NCBI RefSeq assembly: GCF_029952445.1
Contig: NZ_JAQPPK010000012.1
Location: forward strand, 81,207 to 145,206
From: Paenarthrobacter nitroguajacolicus
GTDB lineage: Bacteria; Actinomycetota; Actinomycetes; Actinomycetales; Micrococcaceae
Reading direction: 5' to 3'
Length of the DNA: 64,000 nucleotides
A program made the translations under genes and the position numbers. This document shows, piece after piece, positions 54,820 to 63,873 of this stretch; position 1 is the stretch's first letter, and each line of letters starts with the position of its first letter. Under the pieces are notes generated by a model. That model made no database searches. It was not told the DNA's origin and saw only the letters and a list, made by a program, of their open reading frames with translations.

Positions 54820-55599
54820 TCAGAAGCCGGCGATGGTGCTGGATCCATTCACCGACACAACGTGGAAGGCTTCCGCGCTGGTCCCTTCAGGGAGGCCGCA
54901 ACGCTCCCCGTTCAGCACCATCATGCGGCGGACCACGCGCTCCATGGCTTCAACATCCGGGTGCTGGCTGGCGTGGATTCGAATAGCGTCAAGCTTCGCC
55001 TCCACATGGGCGGAGACATCCACGAAGTGGTTTTCCCGTGCCTCCGGGCTGGAGATGAACCACAGCCACGGCAGCTTGTACGCCTCAAGGCCGGCCTCAG
55101 CCAACTCCGGATAAGCGAACGGGTTCTCCACGGCGGGATACACCGCCCGGGTCACAGCCTCCCCCGCAGCCAAGTGGTCCGGGTGGCTCTTCTGGAGACG
55201 ATCCCAGTTGCGTTCGGGGTGCATGGTCAGCACGATGTCTGGTCGGAGTTCACGGATGAGCTTCACTACCTGCTTGATAACGGCGTGTGACGGCTCAAGG
55301 TAGCCATCGCGCTCGTGAAGGTAATGGATGTCCGTGACGCCCACCAGCGCCGCGGCACGTTGCTGCTCTTCGGCACGGAGCTCGATGATCCTGGCCCGGT
55401 CCACGGGATCGAAGCCACCTGCATCGCCGTCGGTCATGATGCAGTAGCTGACCTGAACGCCGGCAGCCGTCCACGCCGCAATCGTTCCTGCGGCGCCGAA
55501 GTCAATGTCATCAGGGTGGGCAGTAAAACAAAGCACCCGCTCGACGCGCTCCGTGGAGGCGTCGAACGGGCTCTTTGCTGACGTAGCGTCAGTAGGCAA
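54820..55599 (-). CDS. PIG-L family deacetylase (LmbE-like)
   Basis: The 259-residue protein has the zinc motif AHPDDIDFG near residue 28, then MTDGDAGG and HPDH. PIG-L enzymes deacetylate N-acetyl sugars; actinobacterial relatives include MshB and Mca of mycothiol metabolism. This one is not clearly either. The TTG start has no convincing ribosome-binding site, so the N-terminus is uncertain. It follows etfA by five bases and is probably the last gene of that operon. Confidence 0.87.
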   Translation of the reverse strand: MPTDATSAKSPFDASTERVERVLCFTAHPDDIDFGAAGTIAAWTAAGVQVSYCIMTDGDAGGFDPVDRARIIELRAEEQQRAAALVGVTDIHYLHERDGYLEPSHAVIKQVVKLIRELRPDIVLTMHPERNWDRLQKSHPDHLAAGEAVTRAVYPAVENPFAYPELAEAGLEAYKLPWLWFISSPEARENHFVDVSAHVEAKLDAIRIHASQHPDVEAMERVVRRMMVLNGERCGLPEGTSAEAFHVVSVNGSSTIAGF

Positions 55600-55604
55600 G
55601 GAGA

Positions 55605-56558
55605 TCAGCCTTTCCGCTTCTTGATTTCGGCTGTCGCCTGCGGGATGACCTTGAACAGGTCACCGATGATGCCGTAATCGGCGATCTCGAATACCGGCGA
55701 CTCGGCGTCCTTGTTGACGGCGACGATCACCTTGGATGTCTGCATACCGGCCTTCTGCTGGATAGCTCCGGAAATACCGGCCGAGATGTACAACTGCGGT
55801 GAGACCGTAACGCCGGTCTGGCCAACCTGGGCATCGTGGCCGATCCACCCGGCGTCGGTGGCAGCGCGGGAGGCGCCAACGGCAGCGCCCAGGGCGTCCG
55901 CCAGTTCTTCCAGCGGACCAAAGTCGCCGTCCACGCCTCGGCCACCGGCCACGACGATCCTGGCTTCGCTAAGGTCGGGGCGGCCGCTGACCGGCTTTTC
56001 GGCCCGGGCCGAGATACGCGCCGAAGCTGCAACAGCATCTGCCGGAACCTCTACCGTGGTGGTCGCCGGAACCTTCGCCTCGCCTGCCGGCGAAGGCTCA
56101 ACGTTGTTGGCCTTGACCGAAAACACCGTCACGGGTGTAGTGGCCTTGGCGGAGGTGTTGTAGGAACCGGCCAGGACCGACTTGTGCGCCGTTCCGTCAG
56201 GCTCCACCCCCACGACGTCGGTGATGACACCGGCGTTCAGCTTGATGCCAAGCCTGCCGGCGATTTCCTTGCCCTCCGGCGAGTTGTCGAGCAGAACCGC
56301 TGTTGCTCCCGATGCTCCCGCAGCGGCAGCCAGGTAGGCCGCCTTTGGGCCGACCAGGTATTTGTCGAGTTCGTCCGTCGAAGGCCGGTAAACCGTGGTG
56401 GCGCCGTAGGCACCCAAGGTGGCGGCGACGTCGTCGGTCAACTCACCGGTGAACGCGACGGCGGTCTCCCCCAAAGAGCGGGCCAGGGTGAGGAGCTCCA
56501 GGCTGCTCTTCTTCAGAGCGGCGCCCGGGTTGTCAATGAAAACAAGTGCATTTGCCAT
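55605..56558 (-). CDS. etfA: Electron transfer flavoprotein alpha subunit
   Basis: The ATG at 56558 follows GGGGACT and gives 317 residues. The N-terminus is MANALVFIDNPGAALKKSSLELLTLARSLG. The FAD-binding C-terminal part includes VVAGGRGVDGDFGPLEELADALGAAVGASRAATDAGW and QTGVTVSPQLYIAAGISG-type sequence (here with YISAG). With EtfB it carries electrons from acyl-CoA and other dehydrogenases to the respiratory chain. It is 13 bp after etfB. Confidence 0.95.
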   Translation of the reverse strand: MANALVFIDNPGAALKKSSLELLTLARSLGETAVAFTGELTDDVAATLGAYGATTVYRPSTDELDKYLVGPKAAYLAAAAGASGATAVLLDNSPEGKEIAGRLGIKLNAGVITDVVGVEPDGTAHKSVLAGSYNTSAKATTPVTVFSVKANNVEPSPAGEAKVPATTTVEVPADAVAASARISARAEKPVSGRPDLSEARIVVAGGRGVDGDFGPLEELADALGAAVGASRAATDAGWIGHDAQVGQTGVTVSPQLYISAGISGAIQQKAGMQTSKVIVAVNKDAESPVFEIADYGIIGDLFKVIPQATAEIKKRKG

Positions 56559-56571
56559 GGTGGAGTCCCCT

Positions 56572-57387
56572 TTAGAGCAGCTTCTGGGCGGCAAGGAAAT
56601 CGACCAGCTTGATGCCGGCGTCGCCTTCGTCGGTGATGATGGTGCCCGCAGTGCGTGGTGGCCGCGCCTCGGCTGACTCAACCACGGTCCAGGACCCGGC
56701 GAGACCCACCTGCGAGGCCTCCACACCGATGTCCGACAGCGTCAGCGAAGTGATCTTCTTCTTCTTGGCCGCCAGGATGCCCTTGAAATTGGGATAGCGT
56801 GGCTCGTTGATCTGGTCAGTTACCGAAACAACAGCAGGCAGCGGCGCCTCAACCGTCTCCGAGTAAGGACCCGCGTCCCGGCGTGCCGTGACCTGGCCCC
56901 CTGCGATCTCAAGGCTGGAAGCGAATGTCACCTGCGGAAGGGACAAACGCTCAGCGAGCTGGGCCGGGATCAGGGAGGTCTCTCCATCGGTGGACGCCAT
57001 GCCCGTCAAGACCAGGTCCACGGGCCGTCCGTCGGCTGAGAGGTGCCTGATCGCGGCGGCGAGCGCCAGCGACGTGGCTGCGGCATCCGAACCGGCCAAG
57101 GCGTCGTCGCTGAGGTGGACACCGGAATACGCGCCGATCTGCAGCGACTTCTTCACCGCGTTGACCGCACCGGCCGGGCCCATGCTCAGGGCAATAACCT
57201 CATTGCCCGCCTTTGGTCCGCCGCGTTCCTCGGCCAGCTGCAGCGCTGCCTCCAGGGCATACTCATCCAGTTCGGACAAGATGCTCTCTTCACGGTCGGT
57301 TGTGTTGGCAGGACCGGTGATGTGCCGGTCGAACTGCGCGTCCGGGACGTGCTTGACCAGAACGACAATCTTCAATGTCTCTTCCAC
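56572..57387 (-). CDS. etfB: Electron transfer flavoprotein beta subunit
   Basis: The 271-residue protein begins MEETLKIVVLVKHVPDAQFDRHITGP from a GTG. AMP-binding features include LSMGPAGAVNAVKKSLQIGA and TGMASTDGETSLIPAQLAERL. EtfB binds AMP and pairs with EtfA. The gene is first in the etfB-etfA-deacetylase unit. The order agrees with mycobacterial Rv3029c-Rv3028c. Confidence 0.95.
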   Translation of the reverse strand: MEETLKIVVLVKHVPDAQFDRHITGPANTTDREESILSELDEYALEAALQLAEERGGPKAGNEVIALSMGPAGAVNAVKKSLQIGAYSGVHLSDDALAGSDAAATSLALAAAIRHLSADGRPVDLVLTGMASTDGETSLIPAQLAERLSLPQVTFASSLEIAGGQVTARRDAGPYSETVEAPLPAVVSVTDQINEPRYPNFKGILAAKKKKITSLTLSDIGVEASQVGLAGSWTVVESAEARPPRTAGTIITDEGDAGIKLVDFLAAQKLL

Positions 57388-57548
57388 TGTCTTCGAAGCA
57401 GCCTTTCGTGCTTGTGGACGGCCAACCGCAACAGCGTGGCCGTGAATTGCCCAGCGCGTGGGCTCGTCCTAGCTAAGCATATTGCCCGCGGAAAACCACT
57501 CCCAGCGTTAAGCCCTGTTTCGGCTCCGCGAAACCACGCCGGGAACGG

Positions 57549-57590
57549 CACGACGGCGACCCGCACCAAGAGGTGCGGGCCGCCGTCGTG
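57549..57590 (-). terminator. Terminator after HtrA-like protease gene
   Basis: 57549-57567 pairs with 57572-57590, one mismatch in 19, around the loop AAGA. It lies downstream of the protease stop when read on the minus strand. Confidence 0.75.
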
Positions 57591-57608
57591 GTTTGGCTCG
57601 TCAGTGCC

Positions 57609-59303
57609 CTACTGCTGTGCGGCGTCGAGGGTAACCTCGACTTCCTGGCTCTGGCCACCGCGCTGGAGGGTGACCTTCACCTTGGCACCTGCAGGCTGCT
57701 CCCTGACCGCTGCAGTCAACTGGTTGGGATCGCTGACAGCGTAGTCACCGAACTTAGTGATGACATCGCCCACCTTGATGCCCGCCTTGGCCGCAGCCGA
57801 ACCGCTTGTCACCGAAGCAACCTCGGCTCCCACGGAGAATCCGGAGTCGCTGCTCGTAGCCGACTTGGCCCGGACTGATACGCCGAACTGTCCGTGGCTT
57901 GCCTTGCCGGAATCGATGATTTCCTGGGCTACGCGCTTGGCATGGTTGATCGGGATGCTGAAGCCCACGCCGATGTTGCCGCCTGAGGAATCGGAGGTGC
58001 CGCTGCCTGCGGACGCAATCGCCACGTTGACGCCAATGATCTCGCCCTTGCTGTTCACCAGGGCGCCACCGGAGTTACCCGGGTTGATTGCCGCGTCAGT
58101 CTGGATCACGTTGATGGCAATGGAACCTTCATTTGCCGTGGTCTGTCCCTGCTGGCCGTTCGGCGGCGCAAACTGGAAGCCTTGGTCCCCGCCCTGCGAA
58201 CTGTCAGTGCCCTCCTTGGGGGCTGCCGAAGAAGCCACGCTGATGGTCCGGTTGAGCGTGGAGACAATACCGTCCGTGACCGTACCGGTCAGGCCCAAGG
58301 GCGAACCGATCGCGACGGCGGTGTCCCCCACGTTGATCTTGGAAGAGTCACCCAAGGTGGCAGGAACCAAACCTGAAGCATCACTGACCTTGATGACTGC
58401 GAGGTCGGACAAGGGATCCGTTCCAACGACCGTCGCCTTCAGAACCTTGCCGTCGCTGGTGCGTACTTCGATGGCTGCGTTCGATGTCGCACCATCCAGG
58501 GTCACAACGTGGGTGTTGGTCAGGATGTGCCCCTGATCGTCAAGGATGACACCGGAGCCCGTGCCGCCTTCGTTGCCGCTGGTGGCCTTGATGGTGACTA
58601 CGCTGGGCGAGGCCTTGGCCGCTGCGGCGGTGATTACATTGACATCGTCCTTGTTGTTCACGATGACGGTGCTGGACTGGCCACCCGTGGAAGCCACCGG
58701 TGCCGGGTTGTCCCACAATGCGTTGCTGCCTGCCACGACGCCGCCGCCGATCAGCCCGGCCGCGAGCATGCTTGCCACCAGGGTGCCGACGCCGAAAGCC
58801 GGCTTCCGCTTGGTGGCTACGGTTGAGTGGCCGGATGTGTGCTGCATTCCAGGGGAGTGCTGGGCTTGGGGGTTCTGGCCCTGGGCGGCGTGGAACTGCT
58901 GGCCGGCGTTGTTGCCGCCCGGGTTTGCTCCGCCCCCATAGAACGGCTGGTGCTGTGGGTAGCCGGGACGTTGGGCCGGATCCTGATGCTGCGGGCTGCC
59001 GTAGTAAGGCGGCTGGCCCTGGCTTGGTGCCTGCTGTTGGCCGTGACTTGGCGGCTGCGGCTGGCCGTGCTGTTGGCCCTGCTGTGGCCCGTTGGTTGGT
59101 GCCTGCGGCTGAAATGCCGGCAAGGGTGTGGTGGGCTGCGCCGCTGTTTCGTTGCCCTGGTTTTGCCCTGAGGTCCAGGCGGGCTGCTGCGGCTGGGAGT
59201 CATCGCTGTGCCGGGAGGCATCGTTGTGCTGCCCCGATGTTGCATGGGGCTGGGATGGCTCCCGGTTTTCCGGTGCGTTGCCCTGCGCTGGGTTCTCCGT
59301 CAT
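57609..59303 (-). CDS. HtrA/DegP-like membrane serine protease with PDZ domain
   Basis: The ATG at 59303 follows AAGGAAG and gives 564 residues. The first 170 are cytoplasmic and rich in Gln, Pro and Gly. One helix follows at about 181-202, then a trypsin-like domain with catalytic H265 (TNTHVV), D300 (LSDLAV) and S411 (NPGNSGGAL). A C-terminal PDZ domain lies at about 468-560. HtrA-like proteases handle envelope protein damage. The gene is divergent from the TPM-domain gene across 319 bp. Confidence 0.95.
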   Translation of the reverse strand: MTENPAQGNAPENREPSQPHATSGQHNDASRHSDDSQPQQPAWTSGQNQGNETAAQPTTPLPAFQPQAPTNGPQQGQQHGQPQPPSHGQQQAPSQGQPPYYGSPQHQDPAQRPGYPQHQPFYGGGANPGGNNAGQQFHAAQGQNPQAQHSPGMQHTSGHSTVATKRKPAFGVGTLVASMLAAGLIGGGVVAGSNALWDNPAPVASTGGQSSTVIVNNKDDVNVITAAAAKASPSVVTIKATSGNEGGTGSGVILDDQGHILTNTHVVTLDGATSNAAIEVRTSDGKVLKATVVGTDPLSDLAVIKVSDASGLVPATLGDSSKINVGDTAVAIGSPLGLTGTVTDGIVSTLNRTISVASSAAPKEGTDSSQGGDQGFQFAPPNGQQGQTTANEGSIAINVIQTDAAINPGNSGGALVNSKGEIIGVNVAIASAGSGTSDSSGGNIGVGFSIPINHAKRVAQEIIDSGKASHGQFGVSVRAKSATSSDSGFSVGAEVASVTSGSAAAKAGIKVGDVITKFGDYAVSDPNQLTAAVREQPAGAKVKVTLQRGGQSQEVEVTLDAAQQ

Positions 59304-59622
59304 GGGTCTTCCTTTCGTCCTCGTCTTCAATAACTATGTACCCAATAACTGGAACAAAAGGGGACGTTCGCTGGGAGCTTCCTGAAAGGCGGACGCTGCG
59401 GTTTTCTGGCGTCCCGATGGCCCTCAACGACACAACAATCCATGTTTCTCCTATATTTCGCTGGTGGCATATTCACCCCTGTGGACGGGCCATGGGGTGC
59501 ACCATAGAATCAAGAGGAATTGCCACAGCGACCTGCGGCTTTACACCATGCGTGGGGGCGCTGAGCATTCTGTGACGATTGGTACGCCTTGTTCCAGTCG
59601 CAGACGTGCTGAAGGGTTGCAC
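59304..59622. other. 319-bp divergent intergenic region
   Basis: This gap separates the protease gene from the TPM gene and has no gene I can support. It includes AT-rich promoter-like stretches, such as TAGAAT at 59507-59512 for the rightward gene. An upstream in-frame extension of the TPM frame lies here but looks non-coding. No hairpin or repeat stands out. Confidence 0.5.
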
Positions 59623-61677
59623 ATGCGGTCAATATTTAAACGCGTACTCGCTGTCATTGGCGTGGCTGGATTGTTGGCCCTCCCGGCCGGGGCGGCTTGG
59701 GCTGCGGATCCGGTGACGATACCGTCGGGCCAGAACATCGTCGATGATGCCAACGTCCTTGGCGCCCGAAAAGGCGAAGTCCAGGACGCCATCCAAAAGA
59801 CCCTCAAGGACCATAAATACAACTTGTACGTGGTCACGGTGGACTCGTTCACGAATCCTTCGGATCCCAAAGCGTGGACAAAGGCCGTTGCCGACAACAG
59901 GGGCATGGGCAAGCCGGACGCCATTCTAGCGATCTCCACGGCGGGCCAGTACAACTTCGCTCTGAACTCCGGGAGCGCCATTTACTCCAAGCAATCCGCC
60001 ATTGCACAGAATGCCGTGGTGCCGAACCTGGCCGGAGGCAAGAAGGACTACGCCCAAGCGGCAATCGACACCGCAGCCGCTATCGGCGATGCAGCCGGCG
60101 GCGGCAGTGGAACTGTACCCAGCGGCAACGCAGGAGTCGGCGTGCTGGTCGGCGTCGGCGTCGTAGCGGCCGGCGGTGCGGGCACCTACCTCTACCTCCG
60201 CAACCGGCGGAAAAAGGGCGGCAAGGCCGTCAGCGCAAGTTACGGCCCCCAAGGCGAGCAGCTTGATCCCCTGGCCGGCATGAGCATCCCGGAACTGAGG
60301 CAGAAGAGCGGATCACTGCTGATCGAAGCAGACGACGCCATCCGTTCCAGTGAGCAGGAACTGGGGTTTGCGCAAGCGCAATACGGCGACTCTGCAGTCG
60401 GCAATTTCACCAAGGCCCTGGACGAGGCCAAGGGCCACATGACGGAGTCCTTCAAGCTGCAGCAGCAACTCGACGACCATATTCCGGACACCGAAGAGCA
60501 ACAGCGGAGCTGGCTCGGCGAGATCATTCGCCGCTCGGAGGCCGCGCTGTCATCCCTGCGGGACCAGAAGGCGGATTTTGACTCCTTGCGCGAATTGGAA
60601 AAGAACGCCCCCCAGGCACTCGCGGCAGTAACGGCCGGAGCCAAGGACGCTGACGCGAAGATCGCAAACGCAGAACACTCGCTGGAAGGGCTTCGGGCCA
60701 AGTACGCCGAATCCGCATTGACTCAGGTTTCGGACAACATCCTGCAGGCCAAGGAGCGTCTCGCATTCGTTCAGAACGCCGCCACCACCGCGCAGGAGAA
60801 GCTGACCGCCGGTGAGAACAGCATGGCTGCGGTTGCCGTCCGTGCAGCAGAGGAAAGCCTCCACCAGACCAACATCCTGATCGAGGCTATCTCCAAGACG
60901 GCAGGCAGCCTGGACGAGGCACGTGCCTCGCTCGATGGAGCCGTGGCAGAGACCAGCCAGGACCTTGCCCAGGCCCGCGCGATGATCCAATCAGGTGCCC
61001 ATCCCGAACTCGCAGGCCCCGTGGCTGGCGTGGAAGCGGCATTGGCGCAGGTGAAGACCGAAATCCAGGGTGGAAAGATCGACCCCATCGCAACGCTCAG
61101 CCGTGTCGAGTCGGCCCACCAGGCGCTCGACCAGTCGTTGTCAGGCATCCGCGATCAGCAGGAACAGGCCCGCCGCGCGCAGGCCTCCCTGCAGCAGACC
61201 ATCATGGCGGCACAGGCACAGATCAGTGCGACGTCGGACTACATCACGGCTCGACGCGGGGGCGTTGGTACAGAGGCCCGCACAAGGCTGGCCGAAGCGC
61301 AGCGCAACCTTGATTACGCCTTGTCCATCTCACGCAATGATCCCGCGACAGCGCTGACCTACGCGCAACAAGCGCACTCGCTCGCGGCGCAAGCCGCCCA
61401 GCTCGCGCAGTCCGACGTCGACCAGTTCGGTTATGCCGAACAGGGTTACGGCCGTGGTGGAATGTTTGGCGGCGGAGGTGGTGGCGGTGGCCTCGGCGGC
61501 GCCATCCTTGGTGGCATCCTCATCAACTCCATCCTGAACGGCGGCGGAGGCGGCTGGGGCGGTGGCCACAACGACGGAGGTGGCGGCGGAGGCTTCTTCG
61601 GCGGCGACTCAGGCGGTGGGGGCGACTTCGGCGGCGGTGGCGGCGACTTCGGCGGCGGTGACTCCGGCAGCTTCTAA
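59623..61677 (+). CDS. TPM-domain membrane protein with long coiled coil and Gly-rich tail
   Basis: The ATG at 59623 follows GAAGGG. The 684-residue protein has a signal peptide ending AWA (about 1-27) and a TPM domain at about 30-165, with VDDANVLGARKGEVQDAIQKTLKDHKYNLYVVTVDSF. One helix is at about 170-192. A long alpha-helical region (about 225-600) with heptad-like charge follows, and then a tail of Gly/Asp/Phe repeats. PspA is encoded 99 bp on, suggesting envelope-stress work. The tail is unusual. Confidence 0.82.
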   Translation: MRSIFKRVLAVIGVAGLLALPAGAAWAADPVTIPSGQNIVDDANVLGARKGEVQDAIQKTLKDHKYNLYVVTVDSFTNPSDPKAWTKAVADNRGMGKPDAILAISTAGQYNFALNSGSAIYSKQSAIAQNAVVPNLAGGKKDYAQAAIDTAAAIGDAAGGGSGTVPSGNAGVGVLVGVGVVAAGGAGTYLYLRNRRKKGGKAVSASYGPQGEQLDPLAGMSIPELRQKSGSLLIEADDAIRSSEQELGFAQAQYGDSAVGNFTKALDEAKGHMTESFKLQQQLDDHIPDTEEQQRSWLGEIIRRSEAALSSLRDQKADFDSLRELEKNAPQALAAVTAGAKDADAKIANAEHSLEGLRAKYAESALTQVSDNILQAKERLAFVQNAATTAQEKLTAGENSMAAVAVRAAEESLHQTNILIEAISKTAGSLDEARASLDGAVAETSQDLAQARAMIQSGAHPELAGPVAGVEAALAQVKTEIQGGKIDPIATLSRVESAHQALDQSLSGIRDQQEQARRAQASLQQTIMAAQAQISATSDYITARRGGVGTEARTRLAEAQRNLDYALSISRNDPATALTYAQQAHSLAAQAAQLAQSDVDQFGYAEQGYGRGGMFGGGGGGGGLGGAILGGILINSILNGGGGGWGGGHNDGGGGGGFFGGDSGGGGDFGGGGGDFGGGDSGSF

Positions 61678-61776
61678 ACCCAAAGACTAAGTGGGGCCCG
61701 TGCCCCGCATAGAAGCGGTACAACAACTGATCACTGATTTCAGTGGGCATCACTGAGCAGGACGAAAGGCAACACC

Positions 61777-62565
61777 ATGGTTAAGCAGTCCATTTTCGGT
61801 CGGATCTCACAGCTGGCAAAGGCCAACATCAACGCCTTGCTTGACCAGGCAGAGGACCCGCAGAAAATGCTGGACCAGATGGTCCGCGACTACACGAACA
61901 ACATTGCCGAGGCCGAGTCCGCCGTTGCACAGACCATTGGCAATCTCCGGATGCTGCAGGCGGATTACAACGAGGACATCAAGAACGCACAGGACTGGGG
62001 CAACAAGGCCCTGGCCGCGTCCAGGAAGGCCGACGAGTACCGCAATGCCGGCGATGCCGCTGACGCCCAGAAGTTCGACAACCTCGCCAAGGTGGCCATT
62101 CAGCGCCAGATGACCGCCGAGTCCGAGGCCCGCACTGCGGAGCCGAGCATCGCCTCCCAGACGGAGGTCGTGGAAAAGCTCAAGTCCGGTCTCGACCAGA
62201 TGAAGAACAAGCTCAACCAGCTCACTGCCAAGCGCAATGAACTGGTTGCCCGTTCCAAGACCGCTGCCGCGCAGTCCCAGGTGCACGATGCCCTCAAGAG
62301 CATCGACATCATGGATCCCACCAGTGAAGTGGGCCGTTTTGAAGAGAAGATCCGTCGCGAAGAGGCCAAGGTGCTTGGGCAGCAGGAGCTGGCCGCGTCG
62401 AGCCTCGATGCCCAGTTCAATCAACTGGAAGACCTGGGTGAGCAGACCGAGATCGAAGCCAGGCTCGCTGCACTCAAGTCCGGCGGCGCCAAACCCGCCA
62501 TCGGCGCAGGTGCCCCTGCCTCCTCGGAAGCAACCGTTGACGAGGCAGACTTCGACAAGCTGTAA
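61777..62565 (+). CDS. pspA: PspA/IM30-family membrane stress protein
   Basis: The 262-residue protein is almost entirely helical, starting with SIFGRISQLAKANINALLDQAEDPQKMLDQMVRDY, the PspA amphipathic start. Long coiled-coil segments follow (ARTAEPSIASQTEVVEKLKSGLDQMKNKL). PspA polymers bind and stabilise damaged membrane. No PspB, PspC or PspF is visible. AGGACGAAAGG precedes the ATG. It probably shares transcripts with the TPM gene. Confidence 0.95.
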   Translation: MVKQSIFGRISQLAKANINALLDQAEDPQKMLDQMVRDYTNNIAEAESAVAQTIGNLRMLQADYNEDIKNAQDWGNKALAASRKADEYRNAGDAADAQKFDNLAKVAIQRQMTAESEARTAEPSIASQTEVVEKLKSGLDQMKNKLNQLTAKRNELVARSKTAAAQSQVHDALKSIDIMDPTSEVGRFEEKIRREEAKVLGQQELAASSLDAQFNQLEDLGEQTEIEARLAALKSGGAKPAIGAGAPASSEATVDEADFDKL

Positions 62566-62606
62566 CGACGAAGCTGGAGGGCCTGCCCTCCGCGTGCTGC
62601 CAACAA

Positions 62607-62643
62607 AAGAGTGGGCAGGATCCCGGCGATCCTGCCCACTCTT
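62607..62643. terminator. Bidirectional terminator between pspA and gntR-family gene
   Basis: AAGAGTGGGCAGGATC (62607-62622) and GATCCTGCCCACTCTT (62628-62643) pair perfectly around CCGGC. It lies between convergent genes. Confidence 0.88.
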
Positions 62644-62645
62644 CT

Positions 62646-63458
62646 TTAAGTTCTGGCTGCCTGGCTCGCGGCAAGGGGTGGGGCTTCGTGCCCAGGGCTG
62701 GCATCCGTGGCCACTTCGGCACGGATTTCGAATCCCTTTGGGTGGAAGTAAGTCACTGTGCACTCCAGAACCTCACCGTTGGGTCCCAATGTGGTTCGTT
62801 CGAGTCTGGGCACCATGGCGAAGCCACGCACGTTCAGGGCGTCAGCCAGGTGCTCAGGAGGGGCGTGCATAGTCACCGTAATTTCGGCACGATGCAGTGG
62901 CTTCAGAGTTCGGTCCTGAATGACCTGGTAGATGGAATTCCGCTCCGCGTCGGCCAGGCTGATATGACGTCCAATATGCGAGGGAATGAAGATTTCCGCG
63001 ATTGCGTACGGCCAACCCGCACTTGAGTACGAGCGCCGGATGACCAGGACAAGGTTGTCATCCGAGACCAGCTTGGCCGGAACGGTCCTGTCTTTTTCCA
63101 TCCATTTGTACTCAATGAGGCCCTTGGCGGTCTTCATTCCGGCCGCAGTGAAAGTCTCCATGAACGGGGCCAGCCGGTTCAGCATCTTCACGGGACGCTG
63201 GGCCATTACGAATGTGCCCTTTCCCTGCCTGCGAACCAAGAGACCCTTCACCACCAGGGTCTCAATCGCCTTTCTGACTGTCGTTCGGCTGATGCCGTAT
63301 TCGTCCATGAGGGCTTCTTCGGTGGGAATCCGCGAGCCCGGTTCCAAGCGGCTCACCAGTTCCGTCAGTACGTCAGCCACCTGCTGATACACCGCAACAG
63401 GGCTGTCCCGTTGAAGAACTTGGCGGTCGAAGCCGGAATTAGTGTCGTCATTGACCAT
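62646..63458 (-). CDS. GntR-family (HutC-type) transcriptional regulator
   Basis: The ATG at 63458 gives 270 residues; a GTG at 63515 is an alternative start. An N-terminal GntR winged helix (SPVAVYQQVADVLTELVSRLEPGSRIPTEEALMDEYGISRTTVRKAIETLVVKGLLVRRQGKGTFV) is followed by a UTRA ligand domain. The ligand is not predictable, and no sugar or amino-acid operon is adjacent. It lies 60 bases from the initiator tRNA terminator, so its own promoter region is short. Confidence 0.9.
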   Translation of the reverse strand: MVNDDTNSGFDRQVLQRDSPVAVYQQVADVLTELVSRLEPGSRIPTEEALMDEYGISRTTVRKAIETLVVKGLLVRRQGKGTFVMAQRPVKMLNRLAPFMETFTAAGMKTAKGLIEYKWMEKDRTVPAKLVSDDNLVLVIRRSYSSAGWPYAIAEIFIPSHIGRHISLADAERNSIYQVIQDRTLKPLHRAEITVTMHAPPEHLADALNVRGFAMVPRLERTTLGPNGEVLECTVTYFHPKGFEIRAEVATDASPGHEAPPLAASQAART

Positions 63459-63554
63459 TGGGCTGTCCCATCGAAAATCTTCCTGCCTCAGCGAATCCGG
63501 ATTTGATGCTAGCACCCACGCACCCGGTCACCCTTTGGGGTGCCGTGGTTAAAC

Positions 63555-63591
63555 AAAAGATCCGGACCAGTTTTACTGATCCGGATCTTTT
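63555..63591 (-). terminator. Terminator of the initiator tRNA gene
   Basis: AAAAGATCCGGA (63555-63566) and TCCGGATCTTTT (63580-63591) pair perfectly. Read on the minus strand it follows the tRNA and ends in TCTTTTG. Confidence 0.85.
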
Positions 63592-63597
63592 CTCCAG

Positions 63598-63671
63598 TTG
63601 CGGGGACAGGATTTGAACCTGTGACCTCTGGGTTATGAGCCCAGCGAGCTACCGAACTGCTCCACCCCGCG
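63598..63671 (-). tRNA. Initiator tRNA-fMet (CAU)
   Basis: The minus-strand sequence folds as a full cloverleaf: acceptor CGCGGGG, D-arm with GGTAGCTCG, anticodon stem-loop GGGCTCATAACCC with CAU anticodon, and TTCAAATCC T-loop. Position 1 is C and position 72 is A, so they do not pair, and the anticodon stem has three consecutive G-C pairs. Both are initiator traits. CCA is not encoded, so it is added after transcription. It is 74 bases without CCA. Confidence 0.95.
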
Positions 63672-63691
63672 TCGCAAGAACAACTCTACCC

Positions 63692-63705
63692 CACCCTTAA
63701 GGGTG
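63692..63705. repeat. 14-bp palindrome upstream of tRNA
   Basis: CACCCTTAAGGGTG is a perfect palindrome 20-35 bases upstream of the tRNA 5' end, where a promoter would lie. Another hairpin, GGCACC-CAA-GGTGCC, is at 63719-63733. Function is unknown. Confidence 0.35.
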
Positions 63706-63780
63706 CCACTGACCAAAGGGCACCCAAGGTGCCGTAGATCACGTCAGGCGCTCCGTGATTCAAAAGAGTGGGCGCGGAAC

Positions 63781-63873
63781 GTGAGAGAGCGACCCAGCGA
63801 AGGGTGCGGGATGTGAGAGAGCGACCCAGCGAAGGGTGCGGGATGTGAGAGAGCGACCCAGCGAAGGGTGCGG
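63781..63873. repeat. 32-bp tandem repeat, three copies
   Basis: Units start at 63781, 63813 and 63845. Each begins GTGAGAGAGCGACCCAGCGA. The first two are identical over 32 bp. The third stops after 29 bases exactly where the IS end begins. There are no spacers, so it is not CRISPR. Confidence 0.9.

Noticed and set aside
63781..63873. Possible CRISPR array
   Set aside because: The 32-bp units follow directly with no spacers, so this is a tandem repeat.
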